In this document: positions 23,144 to 36,253 of the stretch, one piece after another | Layout of the letters: each line of letters opens with the position of its first letter | Numbering within the stretch: the first letter of the stretch is position 1 | Assembly (NCBI GenBank): GCA_027924645.1 | Contig: BSBN01001965.1 | Coordinates: 16,792,001 to 16,856,000, forward strand | Source of the DNA: Cunninghamia lanceolata | Taxonomy: Eukaryota; Streptophyta; Pinopsida; Cupressales; Cupressaceae | Direction of reading: 5' to 3' | DNA length: 64,000 nucleotides | The notes under the pieces: generated by a model | What the model saw: the letters and a program-made list of their open reading frames with translations, nothing else | Told to the model about the DNA's origin: nothing | Databases searched by the model: none | Translations under genes and position numbers: made by a program

Positions 23144-25443
23144 ATGTCACCTTGCATGGTTTTAACTAGATCTCAATACCAAAAACAACTTGAAATGGCT
23201 GGATCATCCAACCCCATGGTTACCCCTCATGATAGTAATGAGGAAATCTCTAGTGAAGAATACCAAGGAACCCTCCAAAATTAGAAATTTCAATGCATGC
23301 TAGAAAAAGTGCTCCTTGAAGACCCTCACAAGTACTTCCTATATCTTGCAAATCTAGGACTTAAACTCCCCTTAGACTTTGATATCAACAAACTAAAAGA
23401 AACTATAGAGGAAACTCATGAAATTCACACTATTGAGGACAAAGGAAAGAAAGTTGTATACCCAAACATACCCATGGAAGAAATGAAGAAACAAATCAAG
23501 GACCTAATGCAACAAATGGCAGATCTCAAAGCAGGGCCACCCACTAAAATGTATTTATTGGAAGACATCACACTATATCCCTTTGACATAAGCTGGAACA
23601 TGGTACCCTTCCCCTTTTGGTTCAAAGTACCTAAGTTTGAAAAATACAAAGGAAAAGGAGACCCTAGAGATCACATTAGAGAACTTAACACCGCATGCAT
23701 GGAGGTAGCTCACAATGAAACCTTCTTAATGAGACTATTCCCTAGAACTCTAGGTGGACAAGCCATGGAATGGTTCTCATGACTTACACTAAGTATCAAA
23801 ACTTTTGATGAGTTAGTAAATAGGTTCGTCACACACTTCTCCTATAACATTGAACATGAAGTCTCTATGCTTGATCTATGCAATACAAGAAAAAAAGGTG
23901 GTCAACCTTTCACCTCTTTCTTACAAAGGTGGACACCACTTGCAAGAAAATGCTCATACAACGTACATAAGAAGCAAATGATAGAGATGTTTGTCCATAA
24001 CCTAAACTCTGATCTAAGTTACCAAATACAATATCAATGCCCCACCTCATATTCGAAAGTCATTGAGATGGGATTATCTATCAAGAAAGCTATGATCGCC
24101 AAGGGGCAAATAAAGTTGTATAAGGACACCCCTAACTCTAATTACACCGTGGACAAGTCAAAATTTTGGACAAATAACAAAAATGTTGTCAATGATGGAG
24201 TACTTGATGCCAAAGTGGTGGCTCCAAAAAAACAACCAATCTTCACTCTCAAAGGAGAAACAAACAATGCTACGCAAAACAAATCCTTCTCTTGCGAGTC
24301 AAATCCATGGTTCACTTCCAACCCTAGATGAAAGGTCACACCACTAGGGGAGTCCCAAGAATCTGTATTAAGAAAACTTTTGGCCAACAATGAGATCACT
24401 CTTCTACCAACTAGAGATTATGAACCTCAAATAAAACCTCACTACTGGAAAGATATAGATTTCTGCAAATATCATAGAGGAAGAGGCAACACAACCAACA
24501 ACTATATCCATCTCAAGCATGTCATTCAGGACATACTTGACCAAAATCAGGCAAGCACTCAACAACATACCTCTAACAAGACACATGTGGCATACAAGGA
24601 TCCGCTTCTCAATCATGACAAGCCATACAACAACAACAACAACAACAATGATAATCACAATAGGTAGAATCAAAAAAATGGAAACAACAATGTAAACTAT
24701 ACAAGTGTGCCATTCGATTATACCATCAACTTCTTATCAGAACATATCCCACAAGTCAATATGGTCACATCTAACCAACAATCAGTACCCAACAAAGTCG
24801 ATTGCAGCATCATTACTTGCAATGGTAAGGTCACGTTAAACACACTGCCTCTGGGCTTGTCACCTTCTTTGTCTAATACCCATACATATAGTGTCATAGA
24901 CCAACTTCAAAAAACTCTTGCCCACATATCTATCTTAGAGTTGTTGCATCTGTCTCCTTCCCACAAGAAAAATCTTAATAAAGCCCTAATGGAAACAACT
25001 ATGCCCACGAACCTGGCCCAGGAGAAGTTTCAAGACATGGTAGGAAATCTAATCTCCTCAGGAACCATCACATTTACTAAACAGGATGATCTTTCAGTGT
25101 CTTAGCCTCATAACACACCCTTACATATCGTCGCATTCATTCATAGACACCATATCAAAAGGGTTCTTATTGATGGAGGAGCTAGTTTAAATATTTGTAC
25201 ACTCAAGCTAGTCCTTACATTGGGATTCTTTGAAACTATGGTAGATACGAGGAAAAAGATCACCATTAAGGCCTATGATGAAGAGGAAAGAACTACCAAA
25301 GGAACAGTGGTGTTACCAATACAAGTTGGACCGATGATTAAGGACATTGTTTTCCACATCCTAGATAGAGAGCTAGCCTATAATATCCTCCTAGGTAGAC
25401 CCTGGATTCATGTCATGCAAGCTGTACCTTCTACCTATGACTA
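23144..25443 (+). pseudogene. gag: R4 gag-protease
   Basis: One frame runs through the whole stretch, interrupted only by stops (near 23281, 23780, 24329, 24665, 25103, 25442), with no frameshift. The start at 23144 gives MSPCMVLTRSQ, similar to the R6 Gag N-terminus; an upstream ATG at 22982 is also in frame. The capsid core includes PKFEKYKGKGDPRDH and RLFPRTLGGQAMEWFS (23640-23780). The zinc-like module FCKYHRGRGNTTNNY is near 24463-24507, with Asn for His and Tyr for the last Cys. A poly-Asn run encoded by AAC repeats lies at 24630-24650. The retropepsin motif LIDGGASLNIC is near 25165-25200, followed by ILLGRPWIH. Collinear with R6 ORF 38747-42604. Confidence 0.85.
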
Positions 25444-25739
25444 ATGCATGAAATTTCCTCATAACAGCAAGCAGATCATCATCCAAGCTGATCCTAATAC
25501 CTTCTAGCACTGCAACACTATCCAATCAAAGCCTGATTGCATCATTCCTAAAAACAAAGCTTCCATATTCCCCATATCACAGCATGATTTCTCTTTCGAA
25601 GCTTCCCCATCCAAGCCCAAAGAGAAGAAAATCACCATCAAATAAATAGGGTAGGGGAATACTCCATCGCCTCAACTTAGCCAAACTTCCCCTATCTCCA
25701 AAATCCTTTAGGTGACCTACACCTTTTCTAAAGCCACCT

Positions 25740-28700
25740 GCTTCTTCGAAAGCTCCCATAGCTCCCTTTGTCAAATGGAGAACCCTATTAGATGAAACAG
25801 AAGAGAGAGATGTCTTATCCTAGCTCTACATAGATGAAGATAACGCACCACAAGAACCACCTAAGCTCCCAATAGAAATCTATGGGTGTGGTGAGTCTAT
25901 CCTGCACAGAATGAGTTATGATGGACAAGGTTCCATTGGCCTAAGAAGAGAAGGAATAACACAACCTATCCAACCCTCTTCATCCTCACTAGCAAGAAAT
26001 ACAAAAGGGTTGGGATACAAGGACAAAGGCAAAACTAAGACCAATGCTTGTTTTGTGGAACAGATTCATGTCCTACAAGAAGACAGTGACACATATTCCA
26101 ATGAGTATGAGTGGGAGGAACTCACAGAGCACTCCTATGAAGACAAAGGAGTTGATACCATTCAAACATATAGCCCCTACCATGAGGGACAAACGCTAAC
26201 GCATAGACCATTAGAGTGTGATTTGCCAACTCCTGAGAGTACAACTTTCAAGGAAGGTCAGAGTTCCATCATAATCAATAATTTGGAGGAAAGTACCATC
26301 TCTGATCTTATCCCTACCAATACGAATCCTAACCATGTATCCATTCAAACTATCAACAAATCAGATCTATCTTCTAATTCCCTTCCCCTTGTGCATCCTA
26401 AACTTATAGACTCAAATTTACAAGGCACCCCGCAACTAGACATGTTCCAAAATGATGATGCCTATATTGACTACTTGGAACTTAGGAACCACCTACCTAC
26501 AGGAGATCATAAAGTTGGCTTCGCAATTAAACTCAACACCATGGCTTACTTTGGAGAGGGTGCCAAGTCTTCCAGTCACAAAAACATAAAAATAAAAAAT
26601 GGATCTGATGGTGAAAACCACTCTGCAGTAATATTAGATCCCAAAATAGTAAAAAGAAAGGATGAATCAAATGGTGAAAACCTCTCTGAGGTGCTAGACA
26701 ATGGAAGGCTTGACACTCTCCCCACCAACATGTATTAGGAGAAGTCACAGATTGTTGTGGAACCTACAGAACTTGTTAACATTGGAACAAAAGATAATCC
26801 TACAATCATTCACTTTGTAAAGTCTTTATCTCCACTAGAGAAGACCAAGTTCATACCATTCTTCAAGAGAAAGCAAGTCAACTTTGCTTGGTCATACGTA
26901 GATATACTTGGGTTAGATCCAAATTTGATTGTACATCATCTTTCGTTAGATCCAGGGGTCAAACTAGTCAAGAAGAAGCTCAGTAAGATGCATCCACACA
27001 TTGCATTACTACTAAAAGAGGAGCTCAAGAAACTGTTGGATGTAGGGTTCATCAGGGCAATAGACTATCCAGAGTGGGTATCAAACATAGTGCCAGTATC
27101 TAAACCTAATGGCAGAGTCAGACTATGTAATGATTTTTGAGATCTTAACAAAGCTTGCCACAAGGATGACTTTCTATTACCTAATATTGATATCATAGTC
27201 AACTTGACAGCAGGACACACCATGCTTTCTCTAATGGATGGCTTCTCCAGGTATACTCAAATCAGGATAGCTCTAGAAGACTAACACAAAACAACCTTCA
27301 CTTGTCCATTGGGAACCCTCTATTGGAATGTCATGCCATTTGGGTTAAAGAATGCTAGAGAAACATATCAACATACTATGACTCCTATCTTCCATGACAT
27401 GATGCACGTAACAATGGAGGACTACGTAGATGATATCCTTGCAAATTCATTAACAAGAGAATCCCACCTGGATGTATTGGAGAATTTTTTTCATAGATTA
27501 GAACAATTCAAAGTCAAGTTGAACTCAAAGAAGTGTGTGTTTGGGGTCACAACCAGCAAGCTCCTAAGCTTCATTGTATCAACAAATGGAATATAAGTTG
27601 ATCCTACCAAAGTAAAGGTTATCATGGAAATGTCACCACCAAAGAACATCACTCAATTGCGGTCTCTACAAGGAAAGTTACAAGCAATCTACCAGTTCAT
27701 ATCACAACTAGTAGAAAAGTGCCAACCTTTTAGTCATCTCTTACATAAAAACATTCCATTCAGATGGGATGAGAAGTTCAAAGAAGCATTTGACAAACTA
27801 AAGGAATATCTCATGAACCCTCCTATTCTAATGCCTCCTATACAAGGTAAGCCACTACTACTTTACATATCTATGACACAGACAGCCCTAGGTACCCTAT
27901 TAGCACAACAGGATCATGAAGGCAAAGAAAGGGCTATCTACTATATTAGTCACACATTGGTGGGATACGAATTGCAATACTCTCACATAGAAAGATCTTG
28001 TCCTACTATGGTTTTTGCTTCCCAAAAACTATGACATTACATGCTAGCACATTCAGTCAAACTTATTGCAAAGATAGATCCATCGAAATACCTATTAAGC
28101 AAAGTAGCTCTCACAGGTCACCTAGCTAAGTGGGTAATGCTCCTAAGAAAATATGACATTGAGTATATAGAATGGAAGGCTATCAAAGGTCAAATCATTG
28201 TCAATCAGTTAGCGGAAGAACCATTATAGGATACCACACCAATGACATTTGAGTTTCCAGATGAAGCCATCTTTAGTATCACAACACACTCATGGAAACT
28301 CTACTTTGATGGATCCTATACAATCCATGGATCGGGGGTAGGAATCTTGTTGGTCACTCCTCATGGTGATACCATACCTAAGTCTTATCATCTTCTATTC
28401 CCATGTACAAACAATGTCATAGAATATGAGGCCTTGGTCATTGGTCTCAAACTAGCAACAAAATGGAAAATCAAAGAGCTACATGTCTATGGAGACTCCC
28501 AACTGGTAATCAATCAAGTCAATGACAAGTGTCAGACCAAAGATGACAAGTTAATCCCATACAAGTGTATGGTCAATGACTTTAAACAATACTTTGTGAT
28601 CATCTCCTTTGAATAGATACCTCACATTGAAAACAAAGTAGCAGATGCTATGGCAACCATTGCCTCACTCCTCGTGATCCCAGAGAATGAGTCATGGTAT

Positions 28701-30044
28701 GAGTTCTTGGTTGAGACAGTTATACAAAGAGCTTATGATGTTCCTGAAAGCCATTCCATATGCCTGTTAGTTGGATCTAATTCACCTTGGTATGGTAAAA
28801 TTTACACTTACCTCAAGGATAATACCCTACCGCCTGACTTGTCTCCTAACCAACACCAAACTTTCATTCACCAAACCTCTCGTTAGACCATTATCGTTGA
28901 CACCCTATACGACTGAGGTCTGGATGGTACTTTACTCCAATGTTTAGAATGGGAAGAATCTCAAACTGCCTTATGAGACATACATGAAGGTATTTGCAGA
29001 ACACACTCTAGCGGTCCTTCTGTAGCTAAGAAACTCATGTGTTTAAGATACTATTGGCCAAACATGGAAACAAATTCATATCAATTTGTGAAGAAATGCA
29101 TGCAGTGCCAGATACATGGAAACCTGATACATGCATCAACTTAAGAGCTACGACCTTTAATGACACCTTGGCCTTTCTATCAATGGGGACTTAACCTTGT
29201 GGGAAAAATTCACCCGCCATCATCCAATGGCCACAGGTTCATAATAACTGCCACTGAATACTTTACCAAGTGGACTGAAGTCATTCCCCTCACCAATGTC
29301 ATAAGCAAATAGATTGCCTCATTCATCCTCAATTACCTCATCTACAAATATGGAATTCCCTCCTCCATTGTCATGGATAATAGAAGACCTTTCAAAAACT
29401 AGGATGTCCAAGAGCTTTGTGACAAATTCAAAATCCAACACCCTTTCTCTACCCCCTACTATCCACAAAGCAATGGCTAAGAAGAGGCATCCAACAAAAT
29501 AATCTTGAAAATCCTCAAGAAGATTGTCAACGATGCTGGCCATGATTGGTACATACAACTCAATCCCATTCTATGGGCCTATCAAACTAGTATATGCACT
29601 CCCACAGGTGCTACACCATATGCCCTTGTCTATGGATCAGAAGCTATTTTGCCCATCGAGGTCGAATTACCATCCCTAAGGGTATCATTAAAAGGCCTCC
29701 TTACTGATGAAGACTACAGAGTTTCTAGACTACAAGAATTAGAGTTGTTAGAAGAGAGAAGGCAATAGGCCTTTAACCATCTCAAAGCATATCAACAAAG
29801 GATGTCACGAAGCTACAATCACAAGGTCCGTCCAAGGGTCTTCAATGTTGGTGATCTAGTGCTTAAGGAAAATCCCTGCAATCAATAGGATTGGGAAAAG
29901 AAAGGTAAGTTTGAGCCCAATTGGCTTGATCCTTATGTCATCATTGCCACATATGGATCAGGGGCATATCAGTTAGCAACATCAGAAGGTGAGCTGTTCA
30001 ATGACCCAATCAATAGTATGCATCTTCATCAGTTCTATACATAA
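25740..30044 (+). pseudogene. pol: R4 pol (G-patch, RT, two RNase H, integrase)
   Basis: One frame with many stops covers the whole pol. In order: a G-patch-like Gly-rich stretch (25911-26030, SYDGQGSIG...KGLGYKDKGK); reverse transcriptase (about 27050-27600, with VMPFGLKNARETYQ and YVDDILANS); a gypsy RNase H remnant (27830-28229); an archaeal-type RNase H (28242-28660, LYFDGSYT, YEALVIGL, YGDSQLVI); and integrase with a degraded H2C2 zinc site and core (28900-29770). It ends at LHQFYT, 30044. The frame differs by one from gag; the shift lies upstream of 25740, unlike in R6. The protein is certainly non-functional. Confidence 0.85.
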
Positions 30045-30059
30045 GAGAACCCAATGTAA

Positions 30060-30303
30060 GGGGGGGCAAAAATTCAAAAAAATCAAAATTAAAAAAAAAA
30101 GTGAAAAATAATAAAATCAGAAAAAGGCAAAAAAATCAAGAAAAAATAGAAAAAGAACAAAAAAATTGTCCTCTAGTGAAAACTTGGCAAACATGCACCT
30201 TGGATAGGTACCATGATGAAAACCTGGCAAATAGGCATCATGTGTACTTCTAGCTTTCATGCAAATAAAAGCAACTGGTGAAAACTTGGTAAACATGCAT
30301 TAC
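30060..30303 (+). repeat. R4 A-rich tract and GTGAAAAC(C/T)TGGCAAA block
   Basis: Directly after pol is an A-rich tract (30066-30165), then three units: GTGAAAACTTGGCAAACATG (30177), TGATGAAAACCTGGCAAATA (30215) and GTGAAAACTTGGTAAACATG (30273), with CACCTTGGATAGGTACCAT between the first two. Same order as in R6 (46555-46700). Confidence 0.7.
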
Positions 30304-32076
30304 TTGTGATGAATCACCTTCTCTATCTTTGGGAAACCAATCACCTTGTGTCCATTCTTCCTACCATTATTTCTCATCCAATCCATATCTAGTCCATAAT
30401 AAAACACCTTATCCAGTATCCTATCCACAGGGTCAGCCTAGCATTGTGTCTCTCGTCAGTATCATAGGGTCAACCCTGAACTATGCTGCCTCTGTGCCAA
30501 CATGTAGGCAAGGCCATTCTCAATGCACCCAAGAGGCTCTGCCTTCCCATGCTTCCTATATCTTGTTGTCTATCCTCTTGTCCATCCATGGTCTGAGTCA
30601 CTAAACTACATTGCCTCTATGTCGTCATGTAGGCAAGGACATTTTCAATGCCTCCTCGAGGCACTAGGTCAGTCCCTTAAGGTCCATTTTAACAAGGCAT
30701 GCATGCAAGCACAAGCAAAAGCCCACTTTCAGATAGAAATCTTGATGTAGGACATCAACCTATCCAACACAAGGCAAACAAGTACCTAAAACATTCAAAC
30801 TGATTCTATTTAACTATGGCAAGAATGACACATCTAAATGCAAGAATGTTTTGTGTTTGATCAGGTTAACTTACAAAGTCTTGATTTTTGTTATTATGTC
30901 TCTCTATGCTACTTGAGGATGTCATAAAACTAGAGATGCTATGATGGGGGCATAATCATTTTCTTTATTTGTTGTTTGTGGATTAATCTTTAGTAATGTA
31001 AAGCCTTGTCTAATGACATGATCAACAAAAGATCATCGAGGACTTCAAAGGTCTAACATGAACGGGGGCAATCCTTGTCTATTGCTATGCAAGAAATACT
31101 CAGGTCATCTAGATTCAATTTTGACTAGATGCTTCTATTAGCTTGCTATATCAAAATCCATGTAAGTGATACTCAAGTCATCTAAGTTCAATTATACCTA
31201 GATGCTTGTATTTTCTTACAACATTTTAAAACACCCAATGATGAAATAAGCAATTCACAATACTTGCAAAATCAAGATGGAAAAACCATTTCACATCCAT
31301 TTCATATCCATTTACATCAATATCCCATGCCATAAAAGATCCAAAATGCAAAGTATCAATACAAATAGAAAGCTTGTCAGTCCTTCTATCGAGTTATTCT
31401 TCCATCAATCAATATTCTACATATCATTGTGTCATTTTTGGGTCAATTGAGTACATTTAGACATAGCAAAAACATAGCAGAAGTTGCAGATCATATCATA
31501 TGAGATAGCCATTAACATGATTAAATCATCAGCATACATAATAAGTGTATTAGATCCTCCATATACATTTCCATCATAACGTAGTATCGACATGAAAAAT
31601 TAAAAAAACATAGATAAATATCGTCACATGAATTGCATAATCATATAGATACCATTTGGATTTACATATTAGGTGCATATCAGAAATCATCTTAAGCCTG
31701 CATTAGATCATAATTAAATTAGAGTCATAGAATCAAAAATAATGTGCATCCATCACATAGCATCATATAGACATAATAAACATGTGCATCACATATAAAA
31801 CATCATAAAGATAGAGTGCATCCATGACATATAGCATAAACAACTACAGCTAGAGTGTCAATAACTACATCATCATCATATAAATATCAAATAAATCATG
31901 TCCAAATGTACAATATCAAAATCCCTCTCTGAGTTAATGTCATATACAGTGTATACATTACATCAATAAATGATATATGTCTCGATATAAAAATGATACA
32001 AGTATATACATATTAGGCTATCTGAGCCATCAAAGAGTGTATGCATAAGCCAAAATATGTACAAATGCAACTGTGA
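30304..32076 (+). other. R4 3' non-coding region before the antisense ORF
   Basis: I see no supported gene. Two related segments of about 120 bases around ATGTAGGCAAGG (near 30510 and 30630) each follow a GCCTCT string and may be a decayed version of the R6 tandem unit. From 31.3 to 32.0 kb the sequence is rich in ATCATATAGA/CATCACATA-like AT strings. Confidence 0.5.
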
Positions 32077-33635
32077 GCTAGCCCTGGTGTCGTGAGCCAC
32101 TGCTCCCAGCACTACCTTCTCCATCCCCTCCTATGTTGGCCCCTGATTACTGTGGGCCTCTTACCAAGGCTACAGATCATGACCCCCTTGCTCTTTGAGA
32201 TGTACTTTCCCCCAACTGGCTCTTGAAGCTAGGTGCCCTTTGATCTACTGGTACAACACCATAGTACAATCCTCTATAGTACTACATCTAAGACTGTACC
32301 CTAGGAAGCTCACTCTATACCTATGCCAGCTGTGTTTATAGCTACTGAACTTGGGGCTGTCCCTGCTGCACCTGTGTCACCAAGAATGTGGTGGCTTCAT
32401 CTGTACCCAAGGCTGCTACAGCTGCATCTCTCTCCAGTCTCAGGCCTTGCACCCTCACCTCTGCTGCATCCTACTCTGTGGCAACCCCAGCTAAAACTTG
32501 AGCATATGACTCCCTCTGAGACTCTACTACTCAGAGATGTACCCTCATCTGTCGAATCTAACCCTGTAATGTAGTAATGGCCTGCTGCTACTAGCTAGGT
32601 GGAGGACCCTGAGGAGCCTACTACAAGACTGCCTGTTGAGGCACTTGCTGTGGTGGTGGCATCTATCCCTGCTAACTAGTCCACTGACCAACCTATACTT
32701 GTGGTACATCCTGTGGGTACACTTCTTGTTGATGTTAGGAGGGACCCTCCTTAACCCTCCCCAACTCTCCTCCTTTGTCTCTGTCTCCCTCCTCCTCCTC
32801 CTTCTCCATCCCCACCATCATCTCCCTATCCTCCTCCTCCATCTCCCACTCCTCCTGTCTGCCCCATCCTCATTGTCTGAGTCCTCCTCATCCAAGCGAG
32901 AAACCAACTCTCTAGGCCATGAATACCTTAAGAAAGGATGTGCTGCAAACCACTCCTCATAATCCAAAGTCATCACTACGTCTATAATCTCTCTCATCAT
33001 TGGCTAAGCAACATAGGGAGTCTGTTAGATCTCTGCTAGTGCCTCCTCATAAGAAGCAACCAGACCCCATCTAAATCTCTCTGCATGTGTCCTTGTAAAA
33101 CTAGCCTGTCCCTGGGGCATGCCCTATCTCCTATCAAACTGCCTCTAAACCCTGCTCATAATCTATCTCTCCAATATGTGTTGTGTCCTACCACTGAGTT
33201 TGAAAGCAATATGGTAGCTCATCATCCTAGTCATCGTAGTGCTCACACTCCAAATAGGGGTGCCAAATAACTCTATCCACATTATCCAGTGCATGCCTCT
33301 AGTACTCAAGCTTCCCTAGCTTGTGTTGGGAAATCACTCCTGCATATCCATAACTATAGGGCTCGCCCCTCTGCCTAGAAAATACACATATTAACTGGGT
33401 GTTGACAATATGCTCCCATAGCTAGAACTATAAAAGAGAAACCCCCTCTAAAAAGCTAGCACCCCAGTGGTATACTGCCTGATGCATATCTTGATATAAG
33501 TGTGCTAGTACATAGACACCCCATGCATAGCGGGTACCCTCTATAATCATCTTCTCCATGATCTATCCCCATCCTATTTTGAACCCATGAGACCTCCTAT
33601 CAAGGCATACAGTGCCTCCGATCAACCCTACTACT
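32077..33635 (-). pseudogene. R4 antisense ORF: C-terminal part of plant mobile domain protein
   Basis: Read on the minus strand from 33635 down, this continues the frame of 56064-55659 across R5. It contains GLIGGTVCLDRR, then TRYAWGVYVLAHLYQDMHQ, LWEHIVNTQ, and a Tyr-rich segment ending HALDNVDRVIWHPYLECEHY (33.29-33.22 kb). The spacing of Trp, Tyr and Leu-Trp-Glu-His motifs is that of plant mobile domain (PMD) proteins. Several stops stand where Trp or Gln is expected. A frameshift lies near 33.14 kb. The frame then continues with MMREIIDVVMTLDYEEWF (33000-32946) and an acidic, Gln/Ser-rich, coiled-coil-like tail to a stop near 32077. PMD domains are shared between plant nuclear proteins and transposable elements; the role of this one is unknown. 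Confidence 0.65.
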
Positions 33636-34883
33636 TGTTACAAGTATGGGCCTAACCGGTGTTGTCATTGATGTCAACATACTCCTATTGCATTAATGAT
33701 AAGGATTGGATGAGCTGTGTGCTGAGGATATTGAGAAAATTAGTCTCAATCTGGAATAGTGAAGAACAGTGATAACAATAAGGTAAAAGTCCAAGATAAG
33801 ATGAGGATCAGAGGATGCAGATCAAAGGGTTTGTAGATATGTGTCTTAAGGTGATCCAGTAGAGATTTCAGAGGTCTGCATGAAGATCTGAAGAGGTTGT
33901 GGCTGCTCAGGTAAAACCGGTTCCGGTAGATGTTCAGTAGTGATAGAGTGATACAGATAGGTCCGGTAAGATCCGAAAATGCATTATCCTATTATGTGGA
34001 TTTGAGAGTGTGTTGAGGAAGTCTTTGTGGAATCTCAACTAGATTGGTTCATGTTTTGAAGGTTTGCAAGCATCTATTCTTTTATTACAGTGATGACAAA
34101 TTATGTTCTTGAGGTTCCGGATAAAGGAGTGATGGATTTTAGTAAGTAGATGAAGTGTGGATGTTCTTGGTGATTCAGGCAAGCTTGTGGTGGTCTTTGG
34201 ATCGTGTCCAGTTCATGTTGGTGGTCCACATTGAAGTTGGAGTTGTCATTTGAAGAACAACTTCTGGATGATGGTGTTCTTCTTGAGATAGGCCGATCAG
34301 ATGAGTTATACATCTTGCGGATGTTCTTGTGGATGTTTGCTGACTTAGATGATCATTCCTAAGTTGATGCCTTGTATATATATGGGATTGTGAAGTCATT
34401 TTGAAGTTGTCCTTGTGGAGATGAGTGTGGTAGCAAGGAGGAGAGAGAAAGGCAGAGTAGAAGTATTGATCTTAATGGAATTGATTCAAGCATGGTGAAG
34501 ATGCTATTTTCTAGTTCAAGTATGTGATACTTATTTCTTTGTAGACAGTGTGTCTCTTGTAGGCAATGAGCCTCTTGTGAGCAGTGTGCTCAAGCAGTGA
34601 GCCCTAATTGGCATATGCCATTTTGTTCTTTCTATTCTTCTAATAGAGAATACATTCTTGGGTTAATCACCCCATGGTTTTTCCCTTAACTAGATTTTCA
34701 ATGACAAAAATCTTGGTGTCTCATGTGTTGATGTGTTCCTGCTCTTGATTTGTTGCATTGTGCTTTCATGATTGATTTACTATTAAGTAGCTAAATAACA
34801 ATGTGGAGTTAAATGTTTAAACTGAAGAAAGTTTTGTACAACTAATTTACCCCCCCTCTTAGTTGTCTACTCTAAATCTAACA
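33636..34883 (+). repeat. R5 5' LTR
   Basis: It starts TGTTACAAGTATGGGCC and ends ...AATCTAACA. A TATA run lies at 34375-34383. Downstream are repeats of a GGCAATGAGCC/GCAGTGAGCCC motif (34545-34613) and the block CATGGTTTTTCCCTTAACT...AAATCTTGGTGTC (34668-34725), typical of plant copia R/U5 regions. Confidence 0.92.
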
Positions 34884-34900
34884 ATTAGTATCAAAGCCAA
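34884..34900 (+). promoter_or_regulatory. R5 primer-binding site
   Basis: ATTAGTATCAAAGCC directly follows the LTR. It differs at two positions from the TTGGTATCAGAGC site complementary to initiator Met tRNA. Confidence 0.85.
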
Positions 34901-34940
34901 GTTCCTCTAAAAGGAGCTTAACCGCTTGAGGAGATCTAGG

Positions 34941-35087
34941 ATGATGTCTCACAAGAAGGATAGCCCGAAGTTTGATGGAACACATTTTAATCTATGGAAA
35001 GGTCGCATGAAGTATCACTTGCAATGCATGGGAATGGCATACTGGACCATGGTTACAACATAGTATGTACCTCCATAGGGTGGTCCG
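34941..35087 (+). pseudogene. gag: R5 gag, N-terminal 49 codons before the R6 insertion
   Basis: It starts MMSHKKDSPKFDGTHFNLWK, the typical start of copia Gag (F.G..F..W). Two TAG stops occur before R6 cuts the gene at 35087. The frame continues at 50101 without shift once one copy of GTCCG is counted, which confirms that R6 entered an existing gag. Confidence 0.85.
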
Positions 35088-36250
35088 TGTAGACACCCTA
35101 AAATGACCAACTTGTCATGCTACTTGCATTTCGTTATCTGTCTCATCACCTGCATTGCAAACGTTAATTAAATAATCTAATTATTTAATTAATTATCATC
35201 AAATTCTTCTAAATCTCCTAAATTCAACATTAATTAAATAAATCCTCATTATTTAATTAATTAAATCAAATTCCTCTATATTCTTCCACAATTAAATAAT
35301 TTTTAATTATTTAATTAAATCATTGTCACCTTCCAAAATTCACATCTACATTAATTAAATAAATCTAATTATTTAATTAATTCAACAAATTCCCTCTTAT
35401 CTAAAATTAAATAATTCTTAAATTATTTAATTAAATCAAATTTGTTCTTCCAAAATCATGCACAACAATTAAATAAATTTATTTATTTAATTTGCTTTTC
35501 AAATCTTCTAAATTAAATAATTCTAAATTATTTAATTATTTCTTCCAAAATATCTTCTCTAAATTTAAATAAATCAATTATTTATTTAAATTGCTTTTTC
35601 TTCTAATTTGAATTATCTCTAAAATAACTCAAGCTTTCTTGCTCATCAATTAAATATTTCTATATTTAATAAAGCAAAATATCTTCTTTTCTCATGCAAA
35701 TCTCTTCTTCTTGTTTTAAATCACTTAACTGATTGCTTTATTCTTTTAATTGATTTATCTCTTCAGTTAACTTATTCTTCTATTCTTGATAACTCCTCTC
35801 ATGCAAAAGCAAGCAAGACACATGTCTTCTTCTCATTCGTTGCACATTCCTCAACTTATCTCCTCCGTTGATTCTTCTGAATTATCTGGACCATTGATCG
35901 ATCTTTGATGAAATCTATATAAACCCCCCTCATCTCCTTCATTCTCTCTCTCTTCGATCGTATTCTCAGGCATACTTAACAGAGCTTTGAGCATACACAA
36001 CGCGTCGATTGAGCACTATAACGATCTTTTGACATTGATCTCTTGAGCACTACACTTGCTTGTTGCAGCTATGGCTTTGCAATTTCATTGAGCAATTCTA
36101 CATTCAATCCAAAGGAAACAACACAAATTTCGGTAAAAGTCTTTATTGCATTGATTATTTGTCATGGCTTTTATTTAAATGCGTTTTCTTTATGTTATTG
36201 GGTTTTTGGTTTTATTTAGTTTAGATTTAATCCATTTTTCCATATACACA
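35088..36250 (+). repeat. R6 5' LTR with promoter and AT hairpin array
   Basis: It begins TGTAGACACCC and ends ...ATATACACA. The TATA box TATATAAA is at 35916-35923, with CTCTCTCTCTC pyrimidine repeats at 35943-35953 downstream. Between 35161 and 35595 about eight AT inverted repeats follow one another (AATTAAATAAT...ATTATTTAATT types), all upstream of the TATA box in U3. Confidence 0.95.
35916..35923 (+). promoter_or_regulatory. R6 TATA box
   Basis: TATATAAA followed by a C-rich string and a CT-rich start region. It is identical in the 3' LTR at 49761-49768. Expected to set the element's transcription start some 30 bases downstream. Confidence 0.7.
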
Positions 36251-36253
36251 TTC

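Noticed and set aside
32323..32962. Plus-strand ORFs of 83 and 108 codons
   Set aside because: They are the opposite strand of the antisense PMD ORF tail.
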